Of a stretch of DNA of 21,802 nucleotides, positions 1-8,489 are shown one piece after another. The notes below the pieces were generated by a model. It saw nothing but the letters and a program-made list of their open reading frames with translations. It was not told the DNA's origin and ran no database searches. The position numbers and the translations under genes are program-made. Source of the stretch: a virus; the IMG/VR virus record IMGVR_UViG_3300030104_002756, positions 1 through 21,802 of that record; one strand, given 5' to 3'. How positions within the stretch are numbered: the first letter of the stretch is position 1; each line of letters opens with the position of its first letter.

Positions 1-258
1 TGGCAAAGAAAAGCAGGTAAGTCTAAGTCAGGTGGGCTAAATGCAAAGGGTAGAGCGAGTTACAATAGAGCAACAGGTGGCAATCTTAAAGCACCTGTTA
101 CCTCTAAAAATCCGACAGGAAAAGCTAAGTCAAGACGTAAGTCTTTTTGTGCAAGGATGTGTGGTATGAAAAAAAGATTAACAAGTGCCAAGACAGCTAA
201 CGACCCAAATAGCAGAGTCAATAAGGCATTAAGAAAGTGGAATTGTAGGTGTGCTTAA
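1..258 (+). CDS. DUF6321-like small basic phage protein (5' truncated)
   Basis: Frame 1 is open from the first base to TAA at 256-258, giving the last 85 residues; the start lies outside the window. The visible part is very rich in Lys and Arg. It contains the stretch GGLNAKGRASYNRATGGNLK (residues 11-30), followed by SFCARMCGMKKRLTSAKTAN (48-67) and a terminal WNCRCA. I recognise this pattern as the DUF6321 type of small protein common in marine phage genomes; its function is not established. Four cysteines (50, 54, 82, 84; CxxxC and CxC) could form a metal site or disulfides, which is inference. The gene directly abuts the next start codon (TAA then ATG at 259), so the two are probably co-translated. 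Family call is from memory of the pattern, not a search. Confidence 0.7.
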   Translation, partial: WQRKAGKSKSGGLNAKGRASYNRATGGNLKAPVTSKNPTGKAKSRRKSFCARMCGMKKRLTSAKTANDPNSRVNKALRKWNCRCA

Positions 259-1014
259 ATGAGTTTATACGATAATATTAATAAAAGAAAAAAAGCAGGG
301 ACTAGCAGGTCTAAAGAAAATTCAACTATTAGTAAAAAGAATTACAAGGATATGCAAGATGGTTTTCCTAATTCAAAGAAGAATCGTGGTGCGTATATAA
401 AAAAGAAAAAATTCAAACCACATATGATGTATGATAAAAATGGTAAGAGTTATAAAGCTAATACAATGCAGGAGCATTTAGATATGAAAAAGAAAGGCTA
501 TGGTCATAGCAAGAAAGGTGCGTATATGAAAAAAGATATGGGCTACGCTATGGGTAAAAAGAAGAAAAAGAAGTTCCCTGACCTTAACAAGGATGGTAAG
601 GTAACATACGCAGATGTCTTAAAAGGTAGGGGCGTATCTAAAGGTGCTTATATGCACGCTATGAAAAAGAAAATAGGTATGAATGCAGGAAGTAAGGTTT
701 ATTCCGGAACTGTTAGTAATACTAGAGATGTTGCTAATAAAATGGATATTAAGGATGGTATGTATAGACAACGTCAAATACTAAGTGTGCCTGCCGAACA
801 AGTAGGTGGTAGTGGTGGTCAAAGGTATTACTTAGGAGAGGGCAGTTCAAGACAACCCGGAATTGCACGTAGAAAAGCTAGTTCAAGAGCCCGTGTAAAA
901 ATGGTAAGTGCACCACAAGACTCTATTCCATCAGCTATGATACCTGCATTTTTTGACGAACCTAAACAGCCTGAAAAGAAGAAGAAAAGAAAAGGATTCT
1001 TTAGACGTAAATGA
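259..1014 (+). CDS. Lysine-rich phage protein with EF-hand/dockerin-like calcium loop
   Basis: A 251-residue, strongly basic protein. Its N-terminus (MSLYDNINKRKKAGTSRSK) looks like small Lys-rich proteins often seen beside structural genes in marine phages. Three similar 'GAY' elements recur near residues 44, 87 and 129, each next to Lys clusters. Residues 108-119 read DLNKDGKVTYAD, matching the D-x-N-x-D-G-x(5)-D spacing of EF-hand/dockerin calcium loops, preceded by KKKKKFP. The C-terminus ends in a Lys/Arg cluster. Upstream TAGGTG at 246-251 can serve as a weak ribosome site. The TGA overlaps the next ATG (ATGA, 1011-1014). Its role is unknown. A nucleic-acid-contacting or scaffolding virion component is a guess based on charge and position upstream of the connector genes. 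Confidence 0.75.
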   Translation: MSLYDNINKRKKAGTSRSKENSTISKKNYKDMQDGFPNSKKNRGAYIKKKKFKPHMMYDKNGKSYKANTMQEHLDMKKKGYGHSKKGAYMKKDMGYAMGKKKKKKFPDLNKDGKVTYADVLKGRGVSKGAYMHAMKKKIGMNAGSKVYSGTVSNTRDVANKMDIKDGMYRQRQILSVPAEQVGGSGGQRYYLGEGSSRQPGIARRKASSRARVKMVSAPQDSIPSAMIPAFFDEPKQPEKKKKRKGFFRRK

Positions 1015-1895
1015 ACGTATCTCAAATAGCCCAACAGGTTCAACTTAGGGTTGAAGATAAAGATGGTGTAATCTTTACACAGCCTGACATTGCTAAGGCA
1101 ATAAACTCTGCTAATCAACGTATAGGAGCATACTTAGATAAGAAGTATTTATCTAGGTTACTACACGAGCAATCTTTGAATACCTTTTTTGATAACAATG
1201 GTAACGCATTGGTTGAGGGGGAGTTACACGCTGACAATCAATTTTTAACTGATTATCAGTATAACTATGTAACTAACAATACCCAACAGATGACAACAGA
1301 TTCAAAGATTACTTTAACAACGGAACAAAAAGCTAGTATTTGGAAAGGTAGTTTTATACTTAGCGATTTAACTGATAACACTCAGAAAAATCAGGCAGGT
1401 TATGAGTTATTGTTTGACCAAATAGAATCAGCTTATTTAATTCCTAATTCACACACAAATTACGGAGCAAAGATAGCTGAGAGTATTGTATGGATTCATA
1501 TAACAGACCAACTAGGTAGATATGAATTAGAAAATAGCTATATGTACACTCCATCAGGTAGTAGCCCTGTTATGGTTCGCACAGCAGAGACAACAAGATT
1601 GGGTGTTCAAGAGGTAAAGTATTTATTATTACCAATAGACCTGCCAATGTTTGGCAACATTCAATTACTGTATTATAGAAAACCTCGAGAAATAACTAAT
1701 ATTAGTTCAGCAGAATTAGAGATAGCTAGTGTTGCTCACGATGCAATAGTATTTCTAGCCTGTGCTGAGTTACTTAATAGTGACGGGGATTTACAGCGTT
1801 CATCTGATATGCACACCAAAGGTTTACAAATAATAGAATCTTTAAATGCAAAGGTTGGTAGTATGGACTTAACCAAGAAACAGAGTAACATATAA
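1011..1895 (+). CDS. Putative head-to-tail connector/adaptor protein 1
   Basis: A 294-residue protein with a helical N-terminus (MNVSQIAQQVQLRVEDKDG) and a helical C-terminus. The segment around residues 224-285 (LYYRKPREITN, then helices containing DAIVFLACAELLNSDGDLQ) follows the layout of podoviral adaptor proteins such as P22 gp4 or T7 gp11: a beta strand ending 'Y.rkP', an acidic turn, then a long helix through 'A..L....D'. Such proteins form the ring between portal and tail. The start codon overlaps the previous stop (ATGA), and the stop overlaps the next start (TAATG), implying translational coupling. The middle (residues ~80-150) is not recognised. The neighbour at 1895 has the same general architecture, so the two may occupy successive rings. 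Functional call rests on pattern and gene order only. Confidence 0.6.
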   Translation: MNVSQIAQQVQLRVEDKDGVIFTQPDIAKAINSANQRIGAYLDKKYLSRLLHEQSLNTFFDNNGNALVEGELHADNQFLTDYQYNYVTNNTQQMTTDSKITLTTEQKASIWKGSFILSDLTDNTQKNQAGYELLFDQIESAYLIPNSHTNYGAKIAESIVWIHITDQLGRYELENSYMYTPSGSSPVMVRTAETTRLGVQEVKYLLLPIDLPMFGNIQLLYYRKPREITNISSAELEIASVAHDAIVFLACAELLNSDGDLQRSSDMHTKGLQIIESLNAKVGSMDLTKKQSNI

Positions 1896-3076
1896 TGAAG
1901 TGGACAGAATTAGTAGATAGGGTTGTTCTACAGTTTGGTACTAACCCACATAATAAAGCAATGGCACGTAAGTTTCTTGAAGAGGCAGAACGTGATTTAG
2001 CCTTTTATACAAAGTGCCTTATCAAAGATAAGACTATTGTAGCAAACACAGATGATAATTTTTTTGATATGCCTGACGATTTTTTAGAATTAAAGTCAGG
2101 TATAACTGCTAACGAACATCAGCTACAACCTTATAGAGACCAAATTAATAGGGTTAAATCAGATGGTAGTCAGGTCACGGGTACGCCTAGGTATTACTTA
2201 TTAACATCACAGCAAATAATATTAATACCACATCCAACAGAAGAGACAGTTATTAACTTTCAATATATTGCACAACCTAAGGCTGTAGAAGATGGTCGAG
2301 TATATAAAAAGATAAATTACAAAGCCCTTGATAATGGGTTTTTTATGGACGAGGCTGAGGTTCAAGGTGCTAGAAGTGGAGCAAAGGCAACTGTCCATAG
2401 TGATATAAATGATTTAAAAACAGGTACGTTAGTTATCGAAAACGTAACTCCGGGTACGCATACTTACACAAGTGCATATCCTGTTAATCCAAGTTCTAGT
2501 GCTATGGGTTTTTCTACTGTTGGTAATGCAGAGTGGTTTCCTACATCAGGGACACTTAATCTAACTGCATCTAATGGGACTACAGTTAATGTTACTTTTA
2601 CAGGCAGGACTATAACAAATAATTCTGTTAGCATTACAGGTGTGGGTATACCTAGTGTAATACAAGCAGGGGCAAAATTCTCACTTACTAAAGATTTTAT
2701 ACAGAACGAAACATTATTTACAATAGACGATGCTTATAACCTAGCACAGGTTTCAGGTAGTTATACATTTGCTCAATTAGAATCCTCTTGGGATACTTTT
2801 GGTTTAGGAGCAAGGGCTACATCATCAAGCGTTGCTATAGATTGGACAGATAACGACATACTAAGCCCTGTAATTCCTGAGATATACCATTTGTATTTGG
2901 TTGATTATGCTAAAGGTTGTATTGCAGAGAACGAAAAGGAATATCAATTATCAGATAGGTTTATGCAAAAATACTACGGGAACAGGGAGTCTGTTAGAGG
3001 TCAGCTAAGTGGTAAGGGCACAGGCTCAGGCACAATGGTCGTTGCAGACCTAAGTTTTCGTGGTAACATTGTATGA
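1895..3076 (+). CDS. Putative tail connector/adaptor protein 2 with inserted beta domain
   Basis: A 393-residue protein. Residues 1-140 (MKWTELVDRVVLQFGTNPHN, then FLEEAERDLAFYTKCL, DMPDDFLELKS, and TPRYYLLTSQQIILIPHP) show the helix plus beta-strand pattern of podoviral tail adaptor/gp11-like proteins. Residues ~324-370 (IPEIYHLYLVDYAKGCIAEN and following) give the matching C-terminal helix pair. Between them, about residues 150-305 form a Ser/Thr/Gly-rich, beta-type insertion not expected in a minimal adaptor. The gene overlaps its upstream neighbour by one base and its downstream neighbour by four (ATGA at 3073-3076). It probably forms a ring under the portal or connector and contacts the large nozzle-like protein that follows. 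I infer this from order and pattern; no search was possible. Confidence 0.6.
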   Translation: MKWTELVDRVVLQFGTNPHNKAMARKFLEEAERDLAFYTKCLIKDKTIVANTDDNFFDMPDDFLELKSGITANEHQLQPYRDQINRVKSDGSQVTGTPRYYLLTSQQIILIPHPTEETVINFQYIAQPKAVEDGRVYKKINYKALDNGFFMDEAEVQGARSGAKATVHSDINDLKTGTLVIENVTPGTHTYTSAYPVNPSSSAMGFSTVGNAEWFPTSGTLNLTASNGTTVNVTFTGRTITNNSVSITGVGIPSVIQAGAKFSLTKDFIQNETLFTIDDAYNLAQVSGSYTFAQLESSWDTFGLGARATSSSVAIDWTDNDILSPVIPEIYHLYLVDYAKGCIAENEKEYQLSDRFMQKYYGNRESVRGQLSGKGTGSGTMVVADLSFRGNIV

Positions 3077-6000
3077 GTTCTGTCAAAGTACCAATATTCG
3101 GTGGTCTAGTTACTAATGCAGACTCCGAAGATATAAAAGTAGAGTTTACCCCGAACACTCATAATTTTGATACAAGTGAAGTCGGCACATTAAAACGACG
3201 TGACATATCTACTAAAGTAACCCAACAAACAGACAGAGGTTTTGATTCAATGTTCCTATTTAGGAATGCGAATCTAACAACAGGTTCAGGTATGGAGTGG
3301 TTAATCTATTGTTCACAACGTGGCATAATATTTAGAATGGATAGGTTTTATAATGATTTATTATTAGATAGTTATAATGATAATACATTACAGTATAATT
3401 CTAATAACAACCCACCCGGAAATGATTTTCTATATTTTATAGACAATCAACAGCAAACAGTACCTAGATACATTAGCTTTCAACCTTTCGGAGATTATGT
3501 TTTAGTAGGTATGGGACACAAATTTCCCCCCAAGATTATACAGGCTATAAACGCTAGAAAACAATTTACGGGTCAATATACTAAACCAACAGGTGTTTAT
3601 ATTGAAAACTTTCATAGGGGCTATCCAACAACATATACCTTAACAGGAACAGCAGACACATCATTTGGTTCATTAGCAACAGCTACTTACAGATATAATT
3701 TTGTTCCTATTTATGATGGTGTAAATGAAATTGCAGTAGATGACGTTAAGTCTGTTCAAGTCGGTGTAACTCAAAATAATGGAAAGGCTAATGTAGCTTT
3801 AAGTTTAGTTAATAGCATAAACGATATGCCTTGTAGTTTAACAGGTTATAGGATTTATAGAGCAACAGTAGTAGGAAGTGCAAAGCCTGCATTTCGTGCA
3901 ATTAAAACAATAAACTTATTAACGCCTGCCGGAGCAGAAGACCAACTTATTGAATCTACTTCTTGTTTTGCAGGTAGACATATTATACATAGCCCTGAGG
4001 GATTTCCTAGCGTACAGGAAATTAATGATATATGGAACACTAGGTTTCCTAATAATCAATATACTCTTACTCAAATGACAGACACAGTAGCCGATGATGA
4101 TGAATTTAAGTTTGACATTTACAAAATGGGCGAGCAGGGCGATACTTTTGGTAGTAATAATACAGCTTATACACAACAGACCTGCGATAGAACAAATGCT
4201 ACGGGTTATTTTGGTGGTAGTCTTTTACCCCACATTCAATTTATAAATCCCGGTTCAGGTGCAACGGGATGGGATTTAAACAAATGGGATAGTCTTCTTC
4301 AAGATTCAGAAAATGAATTTTTACACCTAAACATACCACACACTTATTATCCAAATAATGATGATGGTAATATAGACGAAGATGGATACGCAAATGGTTG
4401 GACAGCCTTAACAGGAGATACTATACTGTTAAAAATTATGTTACTAATAACAGGTGGTTCAGGTGGTAATGCTTTTCATAATCAGTTATTCTTAAATATA
4501 TTTGTGCAAAATGCTTATATGGGTAAAGATAAAATCTATTCCCATAGTAATATATTCTCAACTCCGGGCACAAACAATGGGGATACAGCTAGATTACAAT
4601 ACACAAATAAAAATAATACAGCTAAAGATATTAATGAAAACATATACTTGCACGGGAAAAAAGTGGTTATGTTTTCTCTTGACAGTAATGGAGACCCATC
4701 AAACGATATTGATGCTCTTACATTAGATTACAACGCATCAAATAATAGTTCATCTAATCTTGTAGTAAAAAACGACATAGACAATCTTTCTATTTCAGGT
4801 TCAGGTAATGTAGGTCAATCATATAATGACAGCAATAAACAAGCTACCATAACCTTTACAGACAAAGGAGAGGCAGATGGTGCTTTGCCAAGTGTACCTA
4901 TGGGTACAATCACTAGCCTTAGATGGCTGTATAGTGAAAATCACGGGGGTAGGATGTTTGTTGGTAATGTTGTACTTGAGCCAAATGGTATGAATGAATA
5001 TTACCCTGATATGATTAACTATTCTGAGGCAGGTATGCCTGCAACTATACCAATAGGTAATTTTATAAGAATACGAGACCCTGAGGGTGGTGGAGTACAA
5101 GGACTAAAGAGTATGGGCGACAGCCTTATTGTCTTTATGGAATATGGCATCTATCGTCTAAGAGTACCTAGTATAGACCCATCAACTTATAGCGTATTAG
5201 AAAGTAATGAGTTTATTGGGTGCATTGCTCCTAGGTCTGTAGTTAAGGTAGAAGATAAGGTTTATTTTTGTGGTAATAATAATATCTATCAAATTGATGC
5301 AAACTTTAATATTAAAGCAATCGGTAGTGCGATTCTAAATAAGTGGGTTTCAGAACCTGAAAAAGATAAGTCGATTGCAATGTACGACCCAATTAAAGAG
5401 GTTGTGTTGTTTAGGTTTGGTAGGGTAAAGCCTGACCTGTATGAATATAACATTAGAACAGGCGAATGGAATAAGATACAAACTCAAGGCAATGTTAGTT
5501 CTATGGCTGTTGGGGAAGAGGGTTACTTACACTTTGGAGATAATTCATTTTTAGATGTTACTAGAAGTGATGGTAATGATAACGATGAGGATAACCCTAG
5601 CGACCCTGAAGACCCTGACGGAGATGATGATGGCAACCCAAATGATGATGTGGATGATGAAGACCCTGACATTTATGCTGATTTAATTGATAACACCTTT
5701 GACTCTACTGCCACTATTGCAACAGAGCATTTTACAAACTCAGATTTTTTTGCAGGAATTACATTTAGAAACTTAACAAGTACAGCAGGTAGTAATATTT
5801 TAACAGGTTGGAATCCTGCAACAGGGATAGTAGCAAATCAAAAAATAGCAGGGTTTGGTTTGCCAAGTGGAACAACTGTTTCCTCTACGAATGCAAGTAA
5901 TAATAATATAGATGTAAGTGTAAATGCAACACAGGATAGTTATGTACCACCCGGGTTTGCCTCTTACGAAATACAGGGTCACGATGGGAATACCACCTTT

Positions 6001-7176
6001 TTTGGTCACAAAGAATTTAGTGCACAAAGTAACGCTTTCAAGTATTACTTGAGCACAGATGATTTTTCTAATTCAAATAGTAAACTAAGCCAAGGATATT
6101 TTTGTGATGAAGATTATATCTTTGTTAGAATCATAGCTGATAATATCAATATGAGTAGCCTGAGTTTTACGAGGTCATTAGTAAAAGCAGAGTTATTAAG
6201 GATTGATAAAGAGGCATTTAATTCTACACCACAAGAGTTAAAGTTTTCAAGAGTATTTAATGAGGGTACAAATACTCCTATCTTATTATACTTTTTTCAA
6301 AATCAATTAAATACAACTTTAGAGCAAGAGGATGGCGTTGCATACACATATCAAACAGGAGACTTTACAACTTGGGGAGCAGGTGTAGAACCTGCAAATC
6401 ATAATGAAAGTATTGTGGTTTTAAAGTGGAAAGCTAGTGGTCTTACAACGCAACCTATTCAATTACTTAACGAGGGTAGTTCTATAGTTTTATTTCTTCC
6501 TGATGTTTACAATTATAGAAAGTGGGTAGATATAAAACCTGATGCAAACTCAGACCAAGACGATGGGGAAGATTCGCAGAACTTTACACAACCAACTATA
6601 CAGGTTGTAAATACTAGCACAGCTACAGCAGACACAAATGGTTCAGGAGATTCTTATAACCATTTTCCATATTGGAGTAGGCTTGCACATCACGGAAATG
6701 AATTTAGCTTTAACAATGACAACACATACGGAACATTAGCAACTCATATGGCTATAAGTGGTCAATCTTATGTTGTTGCTAGGTATATGGGAGAGACTCA
6801 GCATCAGGTTGTAAAGTTTGGTAATAATATTACATACACCTTTGAGTTTTTTACTATTTACCAATTAGATACAAATAGCAATGGTGTATTCCAAAAATAC
6901 AGACCAATAAAAAACGTAGCAAATGAGGCTTACTATGGAGAGGTTGCTTACTCTTATATATATAGACTTATAGATATGAGTAGTAATGATGACACCTACG
7001 CAAGTAGCGTACAATCTCCATATCCTAGTAATATCCTTAATCACGATTTTAATGGCTTTGACCCAATGTTAGAGAACGAAGTAGAATTAACAAAATATTA
7101 TCCATCTAATCCCATAGAACCTGAACAGGGAATTGTACCTATGGCAGGTTGGTTAGAGAAAGGAGTAGAACAGTAA
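3073..7176 (+). CDS. Large tail nozzle/tubular-type protein with Asp-rich linker and C-terminal extension
   Basis: A 1367-residue virion protein. The N-terminal part starts SSVKVPIFGGLVTNADSEDI and includes residues ~677-765 (GLKSMGDSLIVFMEYGIYRL, later GCIAPRSVVKVEDKVYFCGN). These resemble the beta-propeller-like tail proteins that close the tail of podoviruses (T7 gp12, P22 gp10 type). A long stretch around residues 335-610 looks inserted. Residues 833-866 are an extreme acidic linker (16 Asp and 3 Glu in 34). After it come ~500 residues of beta-type, Asn/Ser/Thr-rich sequence I do not recognise. Family members I know are usually 700-900 residues, so the extension is extra. The start overlaps the upstream stop (ATGA), and the stop shares a base with the next ATG (7176). 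It probably acts at the distal end of the tail tube; the extension may contact fibres or the host surface. Confidence 0.6.
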   Translation: MSSVKVPIFGGLVTNADSEDIKVEFTPNTHNFDTSEVGTLKRRDISTKVTQQTDRGFDSMFLFRNANLTTGSGMEWLIYCSQRGIIFRMDRFYNDLLLDSYNDNTLQYNSNNNPPGNDFLYFIDNQQQTVPRYISFQPFGDYVLVGMGHKFPPKIIQAINARKQFTGQYTKPTGVYIENFHRGYPTTYTLTGTADTSFGSLATATYRYNFVPIYDGVNEIAVDDVKSVQVGVTQNNGKANVALSLVNSINDMPCSLTGYRIYRATVVGSAKPAFRAIKTINLLTPAGAEDQLIESTSCFAGRHIIHSPEGFPSVQEINDIWNTRFPNNQYTLTQMTDTVADDDEFKFDIYKMGEQGDTFGSNNTAYTQQTCDRTNATGYFGGSLLPHIQFINPGSGATGWDLNKWDSLLQDSENEFLHLNIPHTYYPNNDDGNIDEDGYANGWTALTGDTILLKIMLLITGGSGGNAFHNQLFLNIFVQNAYMGKDKIYSHSNIFSTPGTNNGDTARLQYTNKNNTAKDINENIYLHGKKVVMFSLDSNGDPSNDIDALTLDYNASNNSSSNLVVKNDIDNLSISGSGNVGQSYNDSNKQATITFTDKGEADGALPSVPMGTITSLRWLYSENHGGRMFVGNVVLEPNGMNEYYPDMINYSEAGMPATIPIGNFIRIRDPEGGGVQGLKSMGDSLIVFMEYGIYRLRVPSIDPSTYSVLESNEFIGCIAPRSVVKVEDKVYFCGNNNIYQIDANFNIKAIGSAILNKWVSEPEKDKSIAMYDPIKEVVLFRFGRVKPDLYEYNIRTGEWNKIQTQGNVSSMAVGEEGYLHFGDNSFLDVTRSDGNDNDEDNPSDPEDPDGDDDGNPNDDVDDEDPDIYADLIDNTFDSTATIATEHFTNSDFFAGITFRNLTSTAGSNILTGWNPATGIVANQKIAGFGLPSGTTVSSTNASNNNIDVSVNATQDSYVPPGFASYEIQGHDGNTTFFGHKEFSAQSNAFKYYLSTDDFSNSNSKLSQGYFCDEDYIFVRIIADNINMSSLSFTRSLVKAELLRIDKEAFNSTPQELKFSRVFNEGTNTPILLYFFQNQLNTTLEQEDGVAYTYQTGDFTTWGAGVEPANHNESIVVLKWKASGLTTQPIQLLNEGSSIVLFLPDVYNYRKWVDIKPDANSDQDDGEDSQNFTQPTIQVVNTSTATADTNGSGDSYNHFPYWSRLAHHGNEFSFNNDNTYGTLATHMAISGQSYVVARYMGETQHQVVKFGNNITYTFEFFTIYQLDTNSNGVFQKYRPIKNVANEAYYGEVAYSYIYRLIDMSSNDDTYASSVQSPYPSNILNHDFNGFDPMLENEVELTKYYPSNPIEPEQGIVPMAGWLEKGVEQ
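7159..7165 (+). promoter_or_regulatory. Shine-Dalgarno site fixing the start at 7176
   Basis: AAAGGAG lies 10 bases before ATG 7176, inside the end of the nozzle-like gene. An in-frame ATG at 7149 lies upstream of this site, so the site supports 7176 as the true start. Confidence 0.7.
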
Positions 7177-7613
7177 TGGCACAGGCAACTCATCAGGTAT
7201 ATACACCCCCTGCACAAAACATTATTAGTGTTCCAATATATAACTACAGAACACAGGGTGGTTCTGCTGTTTGGAGACTAAGGGGCTTAAATGGCAATAG
7301 CGTTGGTGGAGAATTGTTTGATTCAGTTAGAAATACAAAGTGGTTTAAGCTAAAAGGCTATGATACTTCTGCACAAATACGCAGAATATCAATGAGTTAT
7401 CGAAGTCAAAAACCAATACAGGTATATGTATATAAAGATTTTGAGAATTTACCTTGCCACGTTATAACATTTAAGAAACTTACTAGACGTGGTATTACAT
7501 CTGTAAAAGCATCAGCTAGGGCAAAATGTTTAATGTTAAAAATACAAACAGCATCTTGGGTTACAGGTGGTGTTGATATTTATGGAATGGAAGTAGAAAT
7601 AGCTGATGAGTAA
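7176..7613 (+). CDS. Small beta-sandwich-like tail protein
   Basis: A 145-residue product starting MAQATHQVYTPPAQN. The 7176 start is preferred over in-frame ATG 7149 because AAAGGAG sits just upstream and the TAATG junction with the previous gene is typical of this cluster. The sequence is predominantly beta-type with alternating hydrophobics (KWFKLKGYDTSAQIRRISMS, then PIQVYVYKDF, CLMLKIQ and GVDIYGMEVEI). This matches the style of small beta-sandwich proteins or domains that accompany podoviral tail nozzle proteins. It may be a detached accessory domain of the preceding protein; that is inference. There is no signal peptide or membrane segment. The 3' end overlaps the next gene by 8 bases. 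Confidence 0.6.
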   Translation: MAQATHQVYTPPAQNIISVPIYNYRTQGGSAVWRLRGLNGNSVGGELFDSVRNTKWFKLKGYDTSAQIRRISMSYRSQKPIQVYVYKDFENLPCHVITFKKLTRRGITSVKASARAKCLMLKIQTASWVTGGVDIYGMEVEIADE

Positions 7614-7839
7614 ACAAGACGACCAAAAATTTATACAACAAGAAGTTTTAGGTAAACAAGATAAGATAGTGTTTACAAATGATTTTAATAAAGTGAGTAG
7701 TATGAGTAACAGTAGTTTAATGTTTGTTGCTGTTGATAAGGATGGTATAAGTAGTGGCAATCCAACGAATGACGAAATAGGACTATATGCTAAATTTGGT
7801 AACAGAACATATAAGGTATCTTTAAGTGAGGTTAGTTAA
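7606..7839 (+). CDS. Small protein of unknown function
   Basis: A 77-residue protein beginning MSKQDDQKFIQQEV and ending YAKFGNRTYKVSLSEVS. It has no membrane segment, signal peptide or motif I recognise. The last ~35 residues alternate hydrophobic and polar residues as a small beta-hairpin domain would (SLMFVAVDKDGIS, then IGLYAKFGNRTYKVSL), a style seen in small phage structural proteins. It overlaps the previous gene by 8 bases and directly abuts the next ATG, and GGAAG at 7589-7593 is a possible ribosome site. Context between tail and ejection-protein genes suggests a minor virion or assembly component. Coding status is supported by tight packing and lack of alternative frames. Confidence 0.6.
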   Translation: MSKQDDQKFIQQEVLGKQDKIVFTNDFNKVSSMSNSSLMFVAVDKDGISSGNPTNDEIGLYAKFGNRTYKVSLSEVS

Positions 7840-8481
7840 ATGACAGGTTTAGAAGTATTAGCAATAGCATCTGCTTTACAAGCAGGTGGTAAAATGGTAA
7901 AAGGGGGACTTGATTGGTTAGATGGTGGAAAGGCATCGCCCGAGGAAATGGCAAGGCTAAAGAAACTAAGAGAAAAATTGAACGCAGAGGCAGTAACGGA
8001 TGCAGATGTTGCACGTGCAGAGCAACTTGGGACAAGGCAAGCAACATCATCAATGAACCAAGCTAGAGATTTAGGTAGACAGCAATTAGCATTTCAAGGA
8101 TTAGGTAGTAGTGGACTATCTAGTCAGGTTGGATTAAAAGAGGCACAGCAGTTAGCCGATGCACAGACAACACAGGGTATTGGATTACGTGAAAGACAGA
8201 AACAAGCTAACGTAGCTTACAAAGAAAGAGCAGAGTCTAACTTAGATAATTATAGACAAGCATTAGCCGATAGAAGAAAAGCTGTAATGCAACAAGGCAG
8301 GTCAGACTTTTTCTCAGGTGGATTAGATTTACTTACCTTAGGTGCACAGCAAGGTATGATAGGTGGTGGTGGCTCAGTTCCAAAACCTCCGTCAGGAACA
8401 GGTGTGGACACATCTTTTGTAGACCCTAAAAATTTGCCTAAGGTTAGCCTATTAGAAGAAAACCCAACGGATATAACTTAG
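7840..8481 (+). CDS. Putative internal virion/ejection protein (gp14-like position)
   Basis: A 213-residue protein. The N-terminus (MTGLEVLAIASALQAGGKMV) is a Gly/Ala-rich hydrophobic helix. Residues ~33-160 are a long charged helix or coiled coil rich in Gln, Ala and Arg (EEMARLKKLREKLNAEAVTD, RERQKQANVAYKERAESNL). A Gly-rich segment with a second mildly hydrophobic stretch follows (FFSGGLDLLTLGAQQGMIGG, ~159-178), then a Pro-rich tail. This composition and position after the tail genes fit the first of three ejected internal proteins, as in T7 gp14 or P22 gp7. These proteins leave the virion with the DNA and help build a conduit across the envelope. GAGG at 7828-7831 is a good ribosome site. 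Homology cannot be confirmed by eye. Confidence 0.5.
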   Translation: MTGLEVLAIASALQAGGKMVKGGLDWLDGGKASPEEMARLKKLREKLNAEAVTDADVARAEQLGTRQATSSMNQARDLGRQQLAFQGLGSSGLSSQVGLKEAQQLADAQTTQGIGLRERQKQANVAYKERAESNLDNYRQALADRRKAVMQQGRSDFFSGGLDLLTLGAQQGMIGGGGSVPKPPSGTGVDTSFVDPKNLPKVSLLEENPTDIT

Positions 8482-8489
8482 AGGATATT

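Noticed and set aside
828-1118. Antisense ORF of 96 residues spanning the junction at 1011.
   Set aside because: It covers two well-supported + strand genes and encodes a Phe-rich stretch that is the complement of Lys codons.
7149-7175. Upstream in-frame ATG for the small beta-rich tail protein.
   Set aside because: It would overlap the previous gene by 28 bases and precedes the AAAGGAG site; ATG 7176 has the expected spacing and TAATG junction.
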